Of a stretch of 64,000 nucleotides of DNA, positions 41,746-52,931 are shown piece by piece. The stretch is from assembly GCF_023674425.1 (NCBI RefSeq), contig NZ_CP098401.1, positions 1,364,001-1,428,000 of the forward strand, written 5' to 3'. Source of the stretch: Sphingomonas donggukensis (GTDB lineage: Bacteria > Pseudomonadota > Alphaproteobacteria > Sphingomonadales > Sphingomonadaceae). The notes under the pieces were generated by a model. It worked only from the letters and a program-made list of their open reading frames with translations, was not told where the DNA came from and did not search any database. Position numbers and translations under genes: made by a program. Position 1 is the first letter of the stretch. Each line of letters opens with the position of its first letter.

Positions 41746-43151
41746 GCCGCCCGCACCTTCTCGATTGCCGTGGCCAAACCCGCCGCCCATTTGGTGATGT
41801 CGCCCGCACCCAGGCAGATCACCTGATCGCCCGCCGAAAGATCGCCCGCCAGTACCTGCGCCAGCGCATCGGCATCCGCCACGGTCGCGGCGGCGCGGTG
41901 TCCGCGCAGCTTCAGCCCGGCGACCAGCGCATCGGCATCGACACCCTCGACCGGCACCTCGCCCGCGGCATAGACCGGCGCGACATAGACGACGTCGGCG
42001 TCGTTGAACGCCCCCTGGAAGTCGTCCATCAGATTGCCGAGCCTAGAATAACGATGCGGCTGGACCACCGCGATCACGCGGCCCTGCGCGCTCTCCCGCG
42101 CCGCAGACAGCACCGCGCGGATTTCGACCGGGTGGTGGCCGTAATCGTCGATGATCGTCGCGCCGGCCACCTCGCCGACCTTGGTGAAGCGCCGCTTCAC
42201 GCCCGAAAACGCGCCAAAGCCCTTGGCGATGGTCGCGTCGTCGAGGCCCAGCTCGAGCGCTACGCCGATCGCGGCCAGCGCGTTCTGCACGTTGTGGCGC
42301 CCCGGCATCGGCAGGTCGACGCCCTCGATCGACCGGGTCGATCCGTCGCGGTGGCGGATGATCGCCTCGAACCGGTTGCCGCCGGGATAGGGGGTGACGT
42401 TGACGCCGCGCACGTCGGCGCTCGCGGCGAAGCCGTAGGTCACGATCCGCCGGTCGCGCACGCGCGGGATCAGCGCCTGCACCTCCGGGTGGTCGAGGCA
42501 CAGCAGCGCCGCGCCGTAGAACGGCACGTTCTCGACGAACTCGACATACGCGTCCTTCGCCTTTTCGAAGCTGCCGTAATGGTCGAGGTGTTCGGGATCG
42601 ATGTTGGTGACGACCGCGATCGTGCCGTCGAGGCGCAGGAAGCTGCCGTCGCTCTCGTCGGCCTCCACCACCATCCAGTCGCTGGCGCCCAAACGCGCGT
42701 TCGAACCGTAGCTGTTGATGATGCCGCCGTTGATGACGGTCGGGTCGACCCCGCCGGCATCCAGGATCGCGGCGATCATGCTGGTGGTGGTGGTTTTGCC
42801 ATGCGTGCCCGCGACCGCGACGGTCGATTTCAGCCGCATCAGTTCGGCGAGCATTTCCGCACGGCGCACGACCGGGATCCGGTTCGACAGCGCCGCCTCG
42901 ACCTCCGGGTTACCGCGCTTGACCGCGGTCGACGTGACCACGACCGCAGCATCGGCGACGTTCTCGGCGGCATGGCCGATCGTCACCGCAATGCCGCGTT
43001 TGCGCAGGCCGTCGACGACATAGCCCTCGGCGACGTCGCTGCCCTGCACCTGATAGCCGAGATTGTGCATCACCTCGGCGATGCCCGACATGCCGATGCC
43101 GCCGATCCCGACGAAGTGGATGACGCCGATGTCGGTCGCGACGCCCTTCAC
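41742..43151 (-). CDS. murC: UDP-N-acetylmuramate--L-alanine ligase
   Basis: This 469-residue Mur ligase adds L-Ala to the muramic acid nucleotide. It has the N-terminal [21 protein letters not shown]-loop [26 protein letters not shown] and the C-terminal [13 protein letters not shown]. The GTG at 43151 is preferred because it forms a GTGA overlap with the murG stop. The next gene also overlaps by 4 nt. Confidence 0.96.
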   Translation of the reverse strand: MKGVATDIGVIHFVGIGGIGMSGIAEVMHNLGYQVQGSDVAEGYVVDGLRKRGIAVTIGHAAENVADAAVVVTSTAVKRGNPEVEAALSNRIPVVRRAEMLAELMRLKSTVAVAGTHGKTTTTSMIAAILDAGGVDPTVINGGIINSYGSNARLGASDWMVVEADESDGSFLRLDGTIAVVTNIDPEHLDHYGSFEKAKDAYVEFVENVPFYGAALLCLDHPEVQALIPRVRDRRIVTYGFAASADVRGVNVTPYPGGNRFEAIIRHRDGSTRSIEGVDLPMPGRHNVQNALAAIGVALELGLDDATIAKGFGAFSGVKRRFTKVGEVAGATIIDDYGHHPVEIRAVLSAARESAQGRVIAVVQPHRYSRLGNLMDDFQGAFNDADVVYVAPVYAAGEVPVEGVDADALVAGLKLRGHRAAATVADADALAQVLAGDLSAGDQVICLGAGDITKWAAGLATAIEKVRAA

Positions 43152-44242
43152 TGTGACAGCCCCTCGACCAGATCGGCAAGATCCGATGCCGCCTTCGGAC
43201 GTCCGCAACCCTTCGCGCGCGCCGCGGCATTCTGGAGCGCGGAAGTATCGAGCCCGAGCTTCTGCATCTGCTTGGCGAGTTCCTGCGGCGTGAAGCGTGG
43301 CTGTGCGATCGTCCGCGCGCCGCCCGCCGCGGCAATCTCGCGCGCGTTGGCGGTCTGGTGGTCGTCGGTGGCGCCGGGCAGCGGCACCAGGATCGCGGGG
43401 CGCCCCGCCGCGGTCAGCTCGGCGATGGTCGATGCCCCCGCACGCGCGATGACCAGGTGCGTCCACGCCAGATGCTCGGGCAGGTCGGGCAGGTACGTCG
43501 CCGTCTCGGCAGGGATGCCGTGCTCGGCATATTTGGCGCGCACCGCGTCGATATCCTCGATCCGCGCCTGATGCGTCACCTGCAACCGGCTGCGGAAGTG
43601 GAGCGGCAGCAGCGCGAGGCCGTCGGGCACGACGTTGCTCAGCACGGTCGCCCCCTGGCTGCCGCCGGTGACGAGCACGCGGAAGATGCCGTCCTCGTCG
43701 ATCACCGGATAGGGCCGCTCGCGGATGTCGAGGATGGAGGTACGCACCGGATTGCCCACCAGCCGCACCTTGCCGGCCTGCTTCGCCGAAATGCGGGCGA
43801 CGTCGGCGTAGGAGGTCGCGATCGCCGCGACGCGCCCCGCGACCAGCCGGTTTACGCGGCCCAGCACCGCATTCTGCTCATGGACGATCGCCGGAATCCC
43901 GTCGGCGAAAGCGCCCAGCAATGCGGGCAGCGCCGGATAGCCGCCGAAGCCGATCACCGCCGCCGGCTTGAACGTCCGGTACAGCTCCCGCGCCATCGCC
44001 CGCCCGCGCCACATCTGCCGCGCGGCCTTCGCCCAGCCGATCGGCCCGCCCGACAGGCGCCCGGCCGGCAGCACATGCGTCTGGATGCCGTCGAACAAAT
44101 CGGGGAAGCGCGCCCCGCGCTCGTCGCTGACCAGCGCGACGCGGTGGCCGCGGCGCGACAATTCGGCGGCCAGCGCCGCAGCCGGGACCATATGCCCGCC
44201 GGTACCACCGGCGGCGAGGACGTAGTGACGCGAGATTCCCAT
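43148..44242 (-). CDS. murG: Lipid II synthase MurG
   Basis: This 364-residue glycosyltransferase transfers N-acetylglucosamine to lipid I at the inner face of the membrane. It has the N-terminal glycine-rich [53 protein letters not shown] and [21 protein letters not shown]. The ATG at 44242 lies 6 nt after the ftsW stop. All catalytic motifs are present. Confidence 0.96.
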   Translation of the reverse strand: MGISRHYVLAAGGTGGHMVPAAALAAELSRRGHRVALVSDERGARFPDLFDGIQTHVLPAGRLSGGPIGWAKAARQMWRGRAMARELYRTFKPAAVIGFGGYPALPALLGAFADGIPAIVHEQNAVLGRVNRLVAGRVAAIATSYADVARISAKQAGKVRLVGNPVRTSILDIRERPYPVIDEDGIFRVLVTGGSQGATVLSNVVPDGLALLPLHFRSRLQVTHQARIEDIDAVRAKYAEHGIPAETATYLPDLPEHLAWTHLVIARAGASTIAELTAAGRPAILVPLPGATDDHQTANAREIAAAGGARTIAQPRFTPQELAKQMQKLGLDTSALQNAAARAKGCGRPKAASDLADLVEGLSQ

Positions 44243-44248
44243 GACTCC

Positions 44249-45460
44249 CTATCGCACGATATAAGGCGAACGGTGGAGATACGGGTTTCTGCGCGTGAAG
44301 GCGAGCAGCAACCCCATGCCGATCGACAGCGCGATCATCGACGACCCGCCGTAGCTGATGAAGGGCAAAGTCATGCCCTTCGACGGGGCCAGCCCGGTGT
44401 TGACCGCCATGTTGATCGTCGCCTGCACCCCGAATTGCGCGGCGAGGCCGGCGGCGGCGAGGACGCGGAACGCATCCTCCTCGTCCAGCAGCTTCACGAA
44501 CACCCGCACGACGATGGTCAGGAACAGGACGGCGATGATCGCGCAGGCGAGCAAGCCGAATTCCTCACCCACCACCGAATAGATATAGTCGGTATGCGCC
44601 TCGGGCAGGCGGAACTTGGCGACGCCGCCTCCCGGACCGGTGCCGGTCACGCCGCCTGCGGTGATCGTCGCATGGGCCATGTCGGTCTGGTAATGGTCGG
44701 CCCCTGCCCCGCCGTGATCGGGGAACAGGAAATTATCGATGCGGATGCGCGCGGTGTCGTAGAAGACATAGGCCGCGACCACGCCGGCCGCGCCCGCGCC
44801 GACGAACCCGCCGATGATCCGGGACGACACGCCCGACACCATCAGCAGGATCATCCACACGCTGCCGAACACGATCGTCTGCCCGAAATCGGGCTGGAGC
44901 ATCAGCGTCGCGCCGACGAGGCCGGTCAGCGCGAGCGTCACCGGCACCATCGGCAGATCGGGATCGCGCGCGCGCAGGCTGAGCATCCAGGCGATGCTGA
45001 CGATGAAGACGGGCTTCAGGAATTCCGACGGCTGGAACTGGGCGATGCCCATTCCCAGCCACCGCTTCGCGCCGTTCACCTCGACGCCGATGATCGGGGT
45101 CGCCAGCAGTGCCAGCAGGAAAAATGCCGCCATGCCGAGCGCGAAACGCCGCGCGAGCGACGTCGGCATCATCGACACCAGCAGCATGACCGGGATCGAC
45201 AGCCCGACCCACATCGCCTGCCGCCAGAAATAATACATCGGCGCGATCTGGTGCGAGCCATCCGAATAGCGCCGCGCGGTCGCGGGGCTCGCGGCGGCCA
45301 CTGCGATCAGGCCGATCGCGATCAGCAGGAACGCGAGCAGCAACAGCACGCGGTCGAGTTCCCAGAACCACATCGCCACCGGTCCGCGGTTGGCGCGACC
45401 CAGCCGTTCCTCGACCCGGCCGCGGAGGCCCCGGGCATCGTCGCGCGTCGCGCCGGTCAT
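44249..45460 (-). CDS. ftsW: Septal peptidoglycan polymerase FtsW
   Basis: This 403-residue SEDS-family membrane protein is the glycosyltransferase partner of FtsI. It has about ten hydrophobic helices, the motifs NGAKRWLGMGIAQFQPSEFLK and VGEEFGLLACAI, and the C-terminal GLAPSKGMTLPFISYGGSSM. The ATG at 45460 overlaps the murD stop by 4 nt. Confidence 0.96.
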   Translation of the reverse strand: MTGATRDDARGLRGRVEERLGRANRGPVAMWFWELDRVLLLLAFLLIAIGLIAVAAASPATARRYSDGSHQIAPMYYFWRQAMWVGLSIPVMLLVSMMPTSLARRFALGMAAFFLLALLATPIIGVEVNGAKRWLGMGIAQFQPSEFLKPVFIVSIAWMLSLRARDPDLPMVPVTLALTGLVGATLMLQPDFGQTIVFGSVWMILLMVSGVSSRIIGGFVGAGAAGVVAAYVFYDTARIRIDNFLFPDHGGAGADHYQTDMAHATITAGGVTGTGPGGGVAKFRLPEAHTDYIYSVVGEEFGLLACAIIAVLFLTIVVRVFVKLLDEEDAFRVLAAAGLAAQFGVQATINMAVNTGLAPSKGMTLPFISYGGSSMIALSIGMGLLLAFTRRNPYLHRSPYIVR

Positions 45461-46752
45461 GCCAGCGCCTCCACTGCGCGGCGAAACCGGTCGCCGCGAT
45501 CCTCGAAATTCGCAAACTGATCGAAGGAAGCGCACGCGGGTGAGAGCAGCACGGTGTCACCGGGGGCGGCGTTGGCGGCGGCTTGGCGGACCGCCTCGGC
45601 CAGCGTTTCGTTTTCGGTCACCGGCATGTCATCGGCCAGCAGGCGCGCGAACATCGGCCCGGCCTCCCCGATCGTATAGGCGCGGACTACGTGGCCGAAG
45701 CCTGCGCGGCAGGCGTCGAGGTCGTCGGTCTTGGCCTGCCCGCCGACGATCCAGTGGACGCGGTCGAACGCAGCAAGCGCAGGTGCGGTCGAGGTCGGGT
45801 TGGTCGCCTTGCTGTCATTGACGTACAGCACGCCGCCCTTCGTCGCCACGCGCTCCATGCGGTGCGGCAGGCCGGGAAAGCTGGCGAGGCCGGCGTCGAT
45901 CGCGGCGTTCGATATCCCCAACGCCTCGCACGCCGCGATCGCAGCGAGCGCATTCTGGGCGTTGTGCGGCCCCTGCAACGCCGGCCATTTCGACTGGTCG
46001 AGGCAGACGCCCGGCGCGATCTTCGTGACATCCTCGGCGCGACCCGAGCGGGACACCTGCCGAGCGACGGCGGCGGAGGCTTCATCGCCGATGCCAACGA
46101 TCGCGGCATGGCCGGCGGACTGCATCGCGAACAGCCGCGCCTTCGACGCGGCATAGGCGTCGAAGCCGTCGTAGCGGTCGAGGTGGTCGGGGGTGATATT
46201 GAGCAGCACCGCGACGTCGCAGTCGAGGCTGTGGGTCAGGTCGATCTGGTAGCTCGACAGCTCCAGCACATAGACCCCGCCTTCAGGCAACGGATCCTGC
46301 CCCAGGATCGGCAGACCGATATTGCCGCCCAGCCGCGTCGGCAGCCCCGCGCTCTCGCAGATATGCGCGATCAGCGCGGTGGTGGTCGACTTGCCGTTGG
46401 TGCCGGTGATGCCGACGACGCGGTGTGCCGGCAGGCCGGCGCGCGCCTGGGCGAAGAGTTCCATGTCGCCGATGATCGGGGTGCCCTGTTCACGAGCCAC
46501 TTCCGCGAGTGGGAGGCGGTTGAGCGGCACCCCCGGCGACAGGACCAGTCCGTCGGCCTCGAACTCCTGCCAGTCCGAAAAGTCGTCCATGAACAGTGCA
46601 TCGCCTGATAACGCAGCGCCCTTTGCCTTGTCATCGTCCCAAGCCAATACCTCCGCTCCACCCGCCAACAGCGCGCGCACCGTCGCCGCGCCCGAGCGCG
46701 CCAGCCCGAGCACGGCGTACCGCTTCCCCGCCCAGGCGGCGCTCGTAATCAC
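45457..46752 (-). CDS. murD: UDP-N-acetylmuramoylalanine--D-glutamate ligase
   Basis: This 431-residue ligase adds D-Glu to the growing stem peptide. It contains [16 protein letters not shown], the P-loop [28 protein letters not shown], and the C-terminal [12 protein letters not shown] with [13 protein letters not shown]. Start and stop both overlap the neighbouring mraY and ftsW by 4 nt. Confidence 0.96.
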   Translation of the reverse strand: MITSAAWAGKRYAVLGLARSGAATVRALLAGGAEVLAWDDDKAKGAALSGDALFMDDFSDWQEFEADGLVLSPGVPLNRLPLAEVAREQGTPIIGDMELFAQARAGLPAHRVVGITGTNGKSTTTALIAHICESAGLPTRLGGNIGLPILGQDPLPEGGVYVLELSSYQIDLTHSLDCDVAVLLNITPDHLDRYDGFDAYAASKARLFAMQSAGHAAIVGIGDEASAAVARQVSRSGRAEDVTKIAPGVCLDQSKWPALQGPHNAQNALAAIAACEALGISNAAIDAGLASFPGLPHRMERVATKGGVLYVNDSKATNPTSTAPALAAFDRVHWIVGGQAKTDDLDACRAGFGHVVRAYTIGEAGPMFARLLADDMPVTENETLAEAVRQAAANAAPGDTVLLSPACASFDQFANFEDRGDRFRRAVEALA

Positions 46753-47819
46753 CGGAGCTTCAGCGTCGACAGGCCGGCGAGCGCCAGCACCAGCGCGATG
46801 ATCCAGAAGCGGATGACGACGGTCGGCTCGCTCCAGCCCAGTTGCTCGAAATGATGGTGGATCGGCGCCATGCGGAAGATGCGCTTGCCGGTGCGCTTGT
46901 AAAAGAACACCTGGATGATGACGGACAGCGCCTCCACAACAAACAGCCCGCCGACGATGCCCAGCACCAGTTCGTGGTGCGCGACCACCGCGATCGTGCC
47001 AAGCGCGCCGCCCAGCGCCAGGCTGCCCGTGTCGCCCATGAAGACCGCGGCCGGCGGCGCATTGTACCAGAGGAACGCGAGCCCTGCGCCGACGATCGCG
47101 CCGGTGAAGATCGTCAGGTCGCCCGCCCCCATCACGTGCGGGATGCCGAGGTAGGTCGCGTATTTCACGTTACCGGCAAGATAGGCGATGATCATGAAGG
47201 TGACGCTGGCGATGATGACCGGCATCGTCGCGAGGCCGTCCAGCCCGTCGGTCAGGTTCACCGCATTGCCGAACGCGACGATCGTGAACGCTGCGAACAC
47301 GATGTAGAACGGCCCCAGGTCGACCTTGAAATTGCTGAAGAACGGCACGTACAGCTCGGTGCCGTTGTGCTGGGTGATGAGCCACGCTGCCGCGCCCGCG
47401 ATCACGAACTCGCCGAGCAGCCGCACCCGTCCCGAGACGCCCGCGGTGCTCGCCTTGCGCACCTTGTCATAGTCGTCGAGGAACCCGATCATCCCGAAGC
47501 CGAGCGTCACGAACAGGCACGCCCAGACATAGGGGTTGGCCAAGTCCATCCACAGCAGGATCGACACGCTCATCGCGGTCAGGATCATCAGCCCGCCCAT
47601 CGTCGGCGTGCCGACCTTGGCCAAGTGCGTCTGCGGGCCGTCGCTGCGGATCGGCTGACCCTTGCCCTGCCGCACGCGCAGCCAGCCGATGAACTTCGGC
47701 CCGATGATCCAGCCGATGATGAGCGCGGTCGCCACCGCCCCGCCTGAGCGGAAGCTCAGGTAGCGGATGAGGTTCAGGACCCCGGGAAAGCCGAGGTGCT
47801 CGGCGATCCAGTACAGCAT
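46749..47819 (-). CDS. mraY: Phospho-N-acetylmuramoyl-pentapeptide-transferase
   Basis: This 356-residue polytopic enzyme moves the pentapeptide nucleotide onto undecaprenyl phosphate, making lipid I. It has ten hydrophobic segments with the catalytic aspartate stretches [15 protein letters not shown] and [15 protein letters not shown], and the loop [20 protein letters not shown]. The ATG at 47819 shares one base with the murF stop. The gene is complete. Confidence 0.97.
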   Translation of the reverse strand: MLYWIAEHLGFPGVLNLIRYLSFRSGGAVATALIIGWIIGPKFIGWLRVRQGKGQPIRSDGPQTHLAKVGTPTMGGLMILTAMSVSILLWMDLANPYVWACLFVTLGFGMIGFLDDYDKVRKASTAGVSGRVRLLGEFVIAGAAAWLITQHNGTELYVPFFSNFKVDLGPFYIVFAAFTIVAFGNAVNLTDGLDGLATMPVIIASVTFMIIAYLAGNVKYATYLGIPHVMGAGDLTIFTGAIVGAGLAFLWYNAPPAAVFMGDTGSLALGGALGTIAVVAHHELVLGIVGGLFVVEALSVIIQVFFYKRTGKRIFRMAPIHHHFEQLGWSEPTVVIRFWIIALVLALAGLSTLKLR

Positions 47820-49216
47820 CAGTCGGCCACCCCTGCCCCATGCCGGTCCCGGAGTGCGGCGACGACCGCCGACAACCCGATTCCGTTCGAACCCTTGACG
47901 AGAACCGCATCCCCCGGCGCCAGCACCGCCATCAGGCGGTCGCGCGCGGCTGCGGCGTCGGGCACATGGACGAAATCCATCCGCCCCTCAAGCACTTCGG
48001 CCAGCGCCGCCATCTCGTCGCCAACCAGTATGACGTGGGAAAGCCCCGCCTCGTCGATGGGGCGTGAAAGACCTGCGTGATAGCGGTCGGAATCGTCGCC
48101 CAGTTCGCGCATCCCGCCCAGCACCGCCAGCCGCCGTCCCTTTTCGGCGCCGAGCACCGCAAGCGTCGCACGCATCGAACTGGGGTTGGCGTTGTAGCTC
48201 TCGTCGATGACCAACGCCTCGCCGCCTGCGACCCGCGCCGCAAAGCGCGCGCCGCGTCCCGGCAGCCCGGCCATGTCGCCCAAGGCAAGCCCGGCAAGCC
48301 CTAGGTCGCTGCCCGCGGCATCGACTGCGGCCAGCACCGCCATCGCGTTCGACACCCAGTGCGCGCCGGGCTGCGACAGGGTGAAGCTCAGGTCGCGGTC
48401 GTGGACGCGCGCCGACACGAAGGTGCCGCCGCTCGCCACCGGCATCGTCTCGATCGCGCGGACGTCGGCGCCGGCGCCGCTGCCGAACGTGACGATCCGC
48501 CCCGCGTGCGGGCGCGCCGCGGCGATCAGCCGGTCGCGGTGCGGGCTGTCGAAGGGCACGATCGCGGTGCCGCCCGGCTGCAATCCGGTGAATATCTCGC
48601 CCTTGGCGTCGGCAATCGCCTCTTCGCCCGAGAAGAAAGCAGTGTGCGCCGGCGCGATCGCGGTGACGACGGCGATGTGCGGTCGCACCATCTGGGCCAG
48701 CGCGGTCATCTCGCCGGCATGGTTCATCCCCATCTCGAATACCCCAAACCGGGTGTCGGCGGGCATGCGGGCGAGGCTCAGCGGCACGCCGGTATGGTTG
48801 TTGTAGCTCTTGACCGACCAGTGCACACGCCCGGGATGCGCGCGGGCGAGGCACGCGGCGAGCGCCTCCTTTGTGCCGGTCTTGCCGACCGAGCCGGTCA
48901 CACCGATGACCACCGCATCGGCACGCGCGCGAGCGGCGCGGCCCAGCGCCTCCAGGGCGGGCATGGTGTCGTCGACGAAGACGCTCGGGTAGCTGGTCGG
49001 CACGCACACCAATGCGCCCGCCGCGCCATACTCATACGCGCCGCCCAGGAAGCGGTGACCGTCGGTTTCCTGGCCGGTCAGCGCGACGAAGAGATCGCCC
49101 TTACCAACCTCCCGCGAATCGAAAGTGATCCCGGTCGCCGCGAACTCGGCATTGGCGGTACCGTCGGTGGCGGCGGCGATTTCCTCGGCGGTCCAGAGCG
49201 GGCGAGCGGCGGTCAT
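47819..49216 (-). CDS. murF: UDP-N-acetylmuramoyl-tripeptide--D-alanyl-D-alanine ligase
   Basis: This 465-residue ligase adds D-Ala-D-Ala to the tripeptide precursor. It shows [17 protein letters not shown], the P-loop [34 protein letters not shown], and [15 protein letters not shown], all typical of MurF. The ATG at 49216 overlaps murE by 4 nt. Confidence 0.96.
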   Translation of the reverse strand: MTAARPLWTAEEIAAATDGTANAEFAATGITFDSREVGKGDLFVALTGQETDGHRFLGGAYEYGAAGALVCVPTSYPSVFVDDTMPALEALGRAARARADAVVIGVTGSVGKTGTKEALAACLARAHPGRVHWSVKSYNNHTGVPLSLARMPADTRFGVFEMGMNHAGEMTALAQMVRPHIAVVTAIAPAHTAFFSGEEAIADAKGEIFTGLQPGGTAIVPFDSPHRDRLIAAARPHAGRIVTFGSGAGADVRAIETMPVASGGTFVSARVHDRDLSFTLSQPGAHWVSNAMAVLAAVDAAGSDLGLAGLALGDMAGLPGRGARFAARVAGGEALVIDESYNANPSSMRATLAVLGAEKGRRLAVLGGMRELGDDSDRYHAGLSRPIDEAGLSHVILVGDEMAALAEVLEGRMDFVHVPDAAAARDRLMAVLAPGDAVLVKGSNGIGLSAVVAALRDRHGAGVAD

Positions 49217-50628
49217 GCCGCGCAATCGCGCACCACGGCGACGTCGTCAAACGGCAGCACCAGGTCACCGACGATCTGGCCCTGCTCGTGCCCCTTGCCC
49301 GCCAGCAGCACGATATCCTCGGGCCCGGCGATGGCGACGGCGTGGGCGATGGCGGCGCGGCGGTCGCCTATCTCGAACGCTCCGGGCGCCCCGGCAAGCA
49401 CCGCGGCGCGGATCGCAGCGGGATCTTCGGAGCGGGGGTTGTCGTCGGTGACGATCACGACGTCGGCCCCGGAAGCAGCGGCCTGGCCCATCGGTTCGCG
49501 TTTCCCTGCGTCGCGGTCCCCGCCCGCGCCGAACACGACGATCAGCCGCCCCGTCACATGCGGCTTGAGCGCGGCGATCGCGGCGTCGAGGGCATCGTGG
49601 GTATGCGCGTAATCCACATAGACCGGCGCGCCGCTGCGCGTGATGACCGCGCGCTCCAGCCGTCCGCGCACCGGTGCCAATCGCGAGAGCCCCGCCAATG
49701 TCTGCGCCACATCGCCACCGGTCGCGATGACGAGGCCGGCCGCAGTCAGCGCGTTCGCCGCCTGATAGGCGCCAATCAGCGGCAGGTTGACCTGATGCGT
49801 CCGCCCCTCCGCCTCGATCGTCAGCCCCTGCCCCAGCAAAGTGGGCGTGCGCCCGGTCAGGCGCAGTGTCTCGCCATGCGTGCCGACCGAGATCAGCCGC
49901 AGCCCGCGCGCACGCGCCAGGTCGATGACCGGATCGGCATTGGGATCGTCCGCCCACACCACCACCACGCCGTCGTCGCGCACGACTTCGGCGAACAGGC
50001 GGAGCTTGGCGGTCAGGTAATTCGCCATGTCGCCGTGATAATCGAGGTGATCGCGGCTGAGGTTGGTGAAGGCGGCGGCGGTGACCGGCAGCCCCTCGGT
50101 CCGGTATTGCGACAGGCCGTGGCTCGACGCCTCGAACGCGAGGTGGGTGACGCCCTCGCGCCCCAGCCCGGCGACGTTCGACAGGAAGGTGACGACATCG
50201 GGCGTGGTGAGGCCGGTCGTCACGCGGTCGTCGGCGGTCGTTACCCCCAGCGTCCCGATCGACGCGGCATGATGCCCCGCCATCCGCCACAGCTGGCGCG
50301 TGAGTTCGACCGTGGAGGTCTTGCCGTTGGTGCCGGTGACCGCGACCGTCGTTGCGGGAAACGGCGCGAAATAGCGCGCGGCGAGTTCGGCGAAGCACGC
50401 GCGAGGGTTGTCCGTGGCGATATGCACCGCTCCGTCGACCACCGCACCCGGTCGCGCAACGACGGCGATCGCACCGCTGGCGATGGCGGCGGGAATGAAA
50501 TCCTCGCCGTTGACGCGCGCACCCTCGAACGCGCCGAAGATCGTGCCCGGCGCCACCTTGCGGTGGTCGATCGCGAAGCCGGTGACCGTCTCGCTCTCGC
50601 CGTGACCGGTGAGCGCGCCCAGCCTCAT
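49213..50628 (-). CDS. murE: UDP-N-acetylmuramoylalanyl-D-glutamate--2,6-diaminopimelate ligase
   Basis: This 471-residue ligase adds the third amino acid of the stem peptide. It has the P-loop AVTGTNGKTSTVELTRQ, ASSHGLSQYR, SRDHLDYHGDM and VVFGAGGDRDAGKREPMG. The specificity motif is DNPRSEDP. DNPR marks meso-diaminopimelate rather than lysine as substrate, in line with a Gram-negative wall. The ATG at 50628 overlaps the ftsI stop by 4 nt. Confidence 0.97.
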   Translation of the reverse strand: MRLGALTGHGESETVTGFAIDHRKVAPGTIFGAFEGARVNGEDFIPAAIASGAIAVVARPGAVVDGAVHIATDNPRACFAELAARYFAPFPATTVAVTGTNGKTSTVELTRQLWRMAGHHAASIGTLGVTTADDRVTTGLTTPDVVTFLSNVAGLGREGVTHLAFEASSHGLSQYRTEGLPVTAAAFTNLSRDHLDYHGDMANYLTAKLRLFAEVVRDDGVVVVWADDPNADPVIDLARARGLRLISVGTHGETLRLTGRTPTLLGQGLTIEAEGRTHQVNLPLIGAYQAANALTAAGLVIATGGDVAQTLAGLSRLAPVRGRLERAVITRSGAPVYVDYAHTHDALDAAIAALKPHVTGRLIVVFGAGGDRDAGKREPMGQAAASGADVVIVTDDNPRSEDPAAIRAAVLAGAPGAFEIGDRRAAIAHAVAIAGPEDIVLLAGKGHEQGQIVGDLVLPFDDVAVVRDCAA

Positions 50629-52334
50629 TCCGCCGCGCCCAGCTTCTCGCCCGGCGCCCGCCACAGCAGCGGCGTGATGTCGGACAGGTCGACGTCGCGG
50701 CGCACGTCGGGCTGCACGCCCAGCAGCGGCCCGGCGCGCATGATGAAGCGGCTGACCACCGGTGCGGCGGTCCAGGCGGCGGTCGTCAGGCCGAAGCTTT
50801 CGGCATTTCCCTTGGGCGAATCGAGCATGGCGATCACCACATAGCGCGGTGCGTCCATCGGGAAAGCTGCCGCGAACGTCGATACGTTGACGTGTTTGGA
50901 ATAGCCGCCGACCCCCGGCTTCTCCGCGGTGCCGGTCTTGCCGCCGACGCGGAAGCCCGGCGCCTCGGCCTTCTTGCCGGTGCCGTCGGTCACGATCAGC
51001 CGCAGCAGCTGACGCATCCGCGCGCTGGTCGATTCCGAGATGACGCGCCGGCCAGATGCGGCCTGGCCCGGCGCAACCTTCATCAGCGTCGCCGGGCGCC
51101 AGATACCGCCGTTAACCAGCGAGGCATAGGCGCTCGCCAGATGCAGCGGCGTCACCGCGATGCCGTGGCCGTAGGCGGTCGTCATCGTCGTCGTGCGCGC
51201 CCAGAATTTGGGCCACAGCGGCCGCGCCTTCTCGATCTCGATATCGGGCGCGGTGTCGAAGCCGACCTTGCGGAACATCGCCGACAGCTTTTCCTTGCCC
51301 ATCTCGTCCGCGATCCGTGCGGTCGCGATGTTCGACGAGTGGATCAGCGTCTCGGGGATGTTCAGCCAGCGGTTCTGGGCGTGATCGTCCTTGATCTTGA
51401 AGCGCCCGACCTGGAGCGGCTGGGTCGCATCGAAGCGTCGCGACATCGAGGTGACGGTGCCGGTATCGATCGCCGCCGCCATCGCGATCGGCTTGAACGC
51501 GGAACCGAGCTCATACACGCTCTGCGTCACATTGTTCAGGATGCCGCCCTCGCCCGCTTGCACCTTGTTCGGGTTGAAGCTCGGCAGCGACGACATCGCC
51601 AGCACTTCGCCGGTGTGCACGTCGAGCACCACGCCCGCCGCACCTGCCGCCTGGAAGCTCGCCATCGCGCGCCCGAGTTCGTTCTCCAGCGCACCCTGCA
51701 CGCGCAGGTCGATCGACAGCGCCGCGGGCGTCCCGCGCAGCGCGGGATCGTTCAGCCGGTCGTCGAGCACCTTCTCGACGCCGCGCACGCCCGAGCGGCT
51801 GGAGTTGAGATAGCCGAGCAACTGCGCGCCGATCGTCCCCTGCGGATACAGGCGTTCGGGCTCGCGGGCGAAGGTGATGCCGGGATCGCCCAGCGCGTTC
51901 ACCGCCGACACCAGTTCGGGCATCGCGCGGTGCTTCAGATAGGTGAAGCGGACGCCCGAATTCAGGATGCCGAGATACTGGCTGGCGTCACGTTCCGGGA
52001 TCAGCTCGGCCAGCCGCATCGCCAGCTGCACCTTGTCGCCGATCACGTTCTGCGGCTGGATGCCGATCGACCAGGCGTCGATCGTGCGGGCCAGCGGCGC
52101 GCCGTTGCGGTCGACGATGTCGCCGCGCAAGGGGACCAGCGCCGCCGCCGCGTCGCGCGACGTCGCCGGCTGCGCCGACAGAGCCATCCACCCCAGCTTC
52201 CCGATCACCAGGCAATTGGCGAAGGCGAACAGCAGCATCAGCACCATCAGGCGCTGGTGCGCGACGCTGACCAGCGAATGCCGGCCGGCCTCGCGGCGGC
52301 GATCGCCGCTGTGGGGGGCGACCAGGACGATCAA
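50625..52334 (-). CDS. ftsI: Septal peptidoglycan transpeptidase FtsI (PBP3)
   Basis: This 569-residue class B penicillin-binding protein cross-links septal peptidoglycan. It has one membrane helix (LMVLMLLFAFANCLVIGKLG), a pedestal domain starting VPLRGDIVDRNGAPLA, and the transpeptidase domain with Ser278 in GSAFKP, the SSN-type motif IHSSNIATA, and VGGKTGTAEKPG. The TTG at 52334 is chosen because it overlaps the ftsL stop as TTGA; no upstream ATG fits. Confidence 0.94.
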   Translation of the reverse strand: MIVLVAPHSGDRRREAGRHSLVSVAHQRLMVLMLLFAFANCLVIGKLGWMALSAQPATSRDAAAALVPLRGDIVDRNGAPLARTIDAWSIGIQPQNVIGDKVQLAMRLAELIPERDASQYLGILNSGVRFTYLKHRAMPELVSAVNALGDPGITFAREPERLYPQGTIGAQLLGYLNSSRSGVRGVEKVLDDRLNDPALRGTPAALSIDLRVQGALENELGRAMASFQAAGAAGVVLDVHTGEVLAMSSLPSFNPNKVQAGEGGILNNVTQSVYELGSAFKPIAMAAAIDTGTVTSMSRRFDATQPLQVGRFKIKDDHAQNRWLNIPETLIHSSNIATARIADEMGKEKLSAMFRKVGFDTAPDIEIEKARPLWPKFWARTTTMTTAYGHGIAVTPLHLASAYASLVNGGIWRPATLMKVAPGQAASGRRVISESTSARMRQLLRLIVTDGTGKKAEAPGFRVGGKTGTAEKPGVGGYSKHVNVSTFAAAFPMDAPRYVVIAMLDSPKGNAESFGLTTAAWTAAPVVSRFIMRAGPLLGVQPDVRRDVDLSDITPLLWRAPGEKLGAAE

Positions 52335-52915
52335 CGCATCGCCACGCGTTCGGCGCGCGCGCTGGACGTGAGGTCGCCGAGCGTGGAGTCGCTCAGCAGG
52401 CGGCGCTCGACCATCGCAACGGCCTGGATCGGACGCGGGCGCGGCGCCGCGCCGGCGGGAACGGTCGCAACGGCCTTGCGGATCGCCGGCTGAGGCGCGG
52501 GCGCCGGTGCCGCGACTGCCGCTGCCGGAGCGCCGGCATCGAACGACGCCGCCTGGATCGCGGCGGGCTGTACGGTCACCGCCGCCGGCACCACCGCTGC
52601 GGCGAGCCGCGTCTCACCACCGCCCAGCGGCTGGAGCGAAGCGAGCGCCATGTCGCTGGCGAGATACTGCTCGGGCCGCGGCGCCGACAGCGCCAGCACG
52701 TCGCCGTTCCACCGCTCGAGCTGGTCGTGGTTGGCGCGCGTGTCGAACTCGGTCTCGAGCGTGCGGATGTCGACCTTCGCCTGAAGGATCGCGCGCTCGA
52801 CTGATTCCACTCGGCCCCGCTCGGCCGCGACCTGCGACGATACCATGTAGCACGCCGGCGACACCGTCGCGAAGCAAAGCAGGTATCCGAACCCCTTGAA
52901 TCCGCTCACCGCCAT
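52331..52915 (-). CDS. ftsL: FtsL-like divisome protein
   Basis: This 194-residue bitopic protein has one N-terminal helix (FKGFGYLLCFATVSPACYMV) followed by a coiled coil with regular leucines and charged residues (ERGRVESVERAILQAKVDIR). A long Ala/Pro-rich tail makes it larger than enterobacterial FtsL. FtsL forms a complex with FtsB and FtsQ and regulates FtsWI. The call rests on the coiled coil and on the position between rsmH and ftsI, since sequence conservation is low. Confidence 0.8.
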   Translation of the reverse strand: MAVSGFKGFGYLLCFATVSPACYMVSSQVAAERGRVESVERAILQAKVDIRTLETEFDTRANHDQLERWNGDVLALSAPRPEQYLASDMALASLQPLGGGETRLAAAVVPAAVTVQPAAIQAASFDAGAPAAAVAAPAPAPQPAIRKAVATVPAGAAPRPRPIQAVAMVERRLLSDSTLGDLTSSARAERVAMR

Positions 52916-52931
52916 CGCACCAACTCCCTCT

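Noticed and set aside
41450..41809. Upstream extension of murB through the palindrome
   Set aside because: The extra residues translate the repeat and the end of murC/orf64; the GTG at 41449 has a ribosome site and gives the family N terminus.
41100..43571. An 823-codon open frame opposite murB and murC
   Set aside because: It is a codon-position shadow; it also runs through a palindromic repeat and has no recognisable domain.
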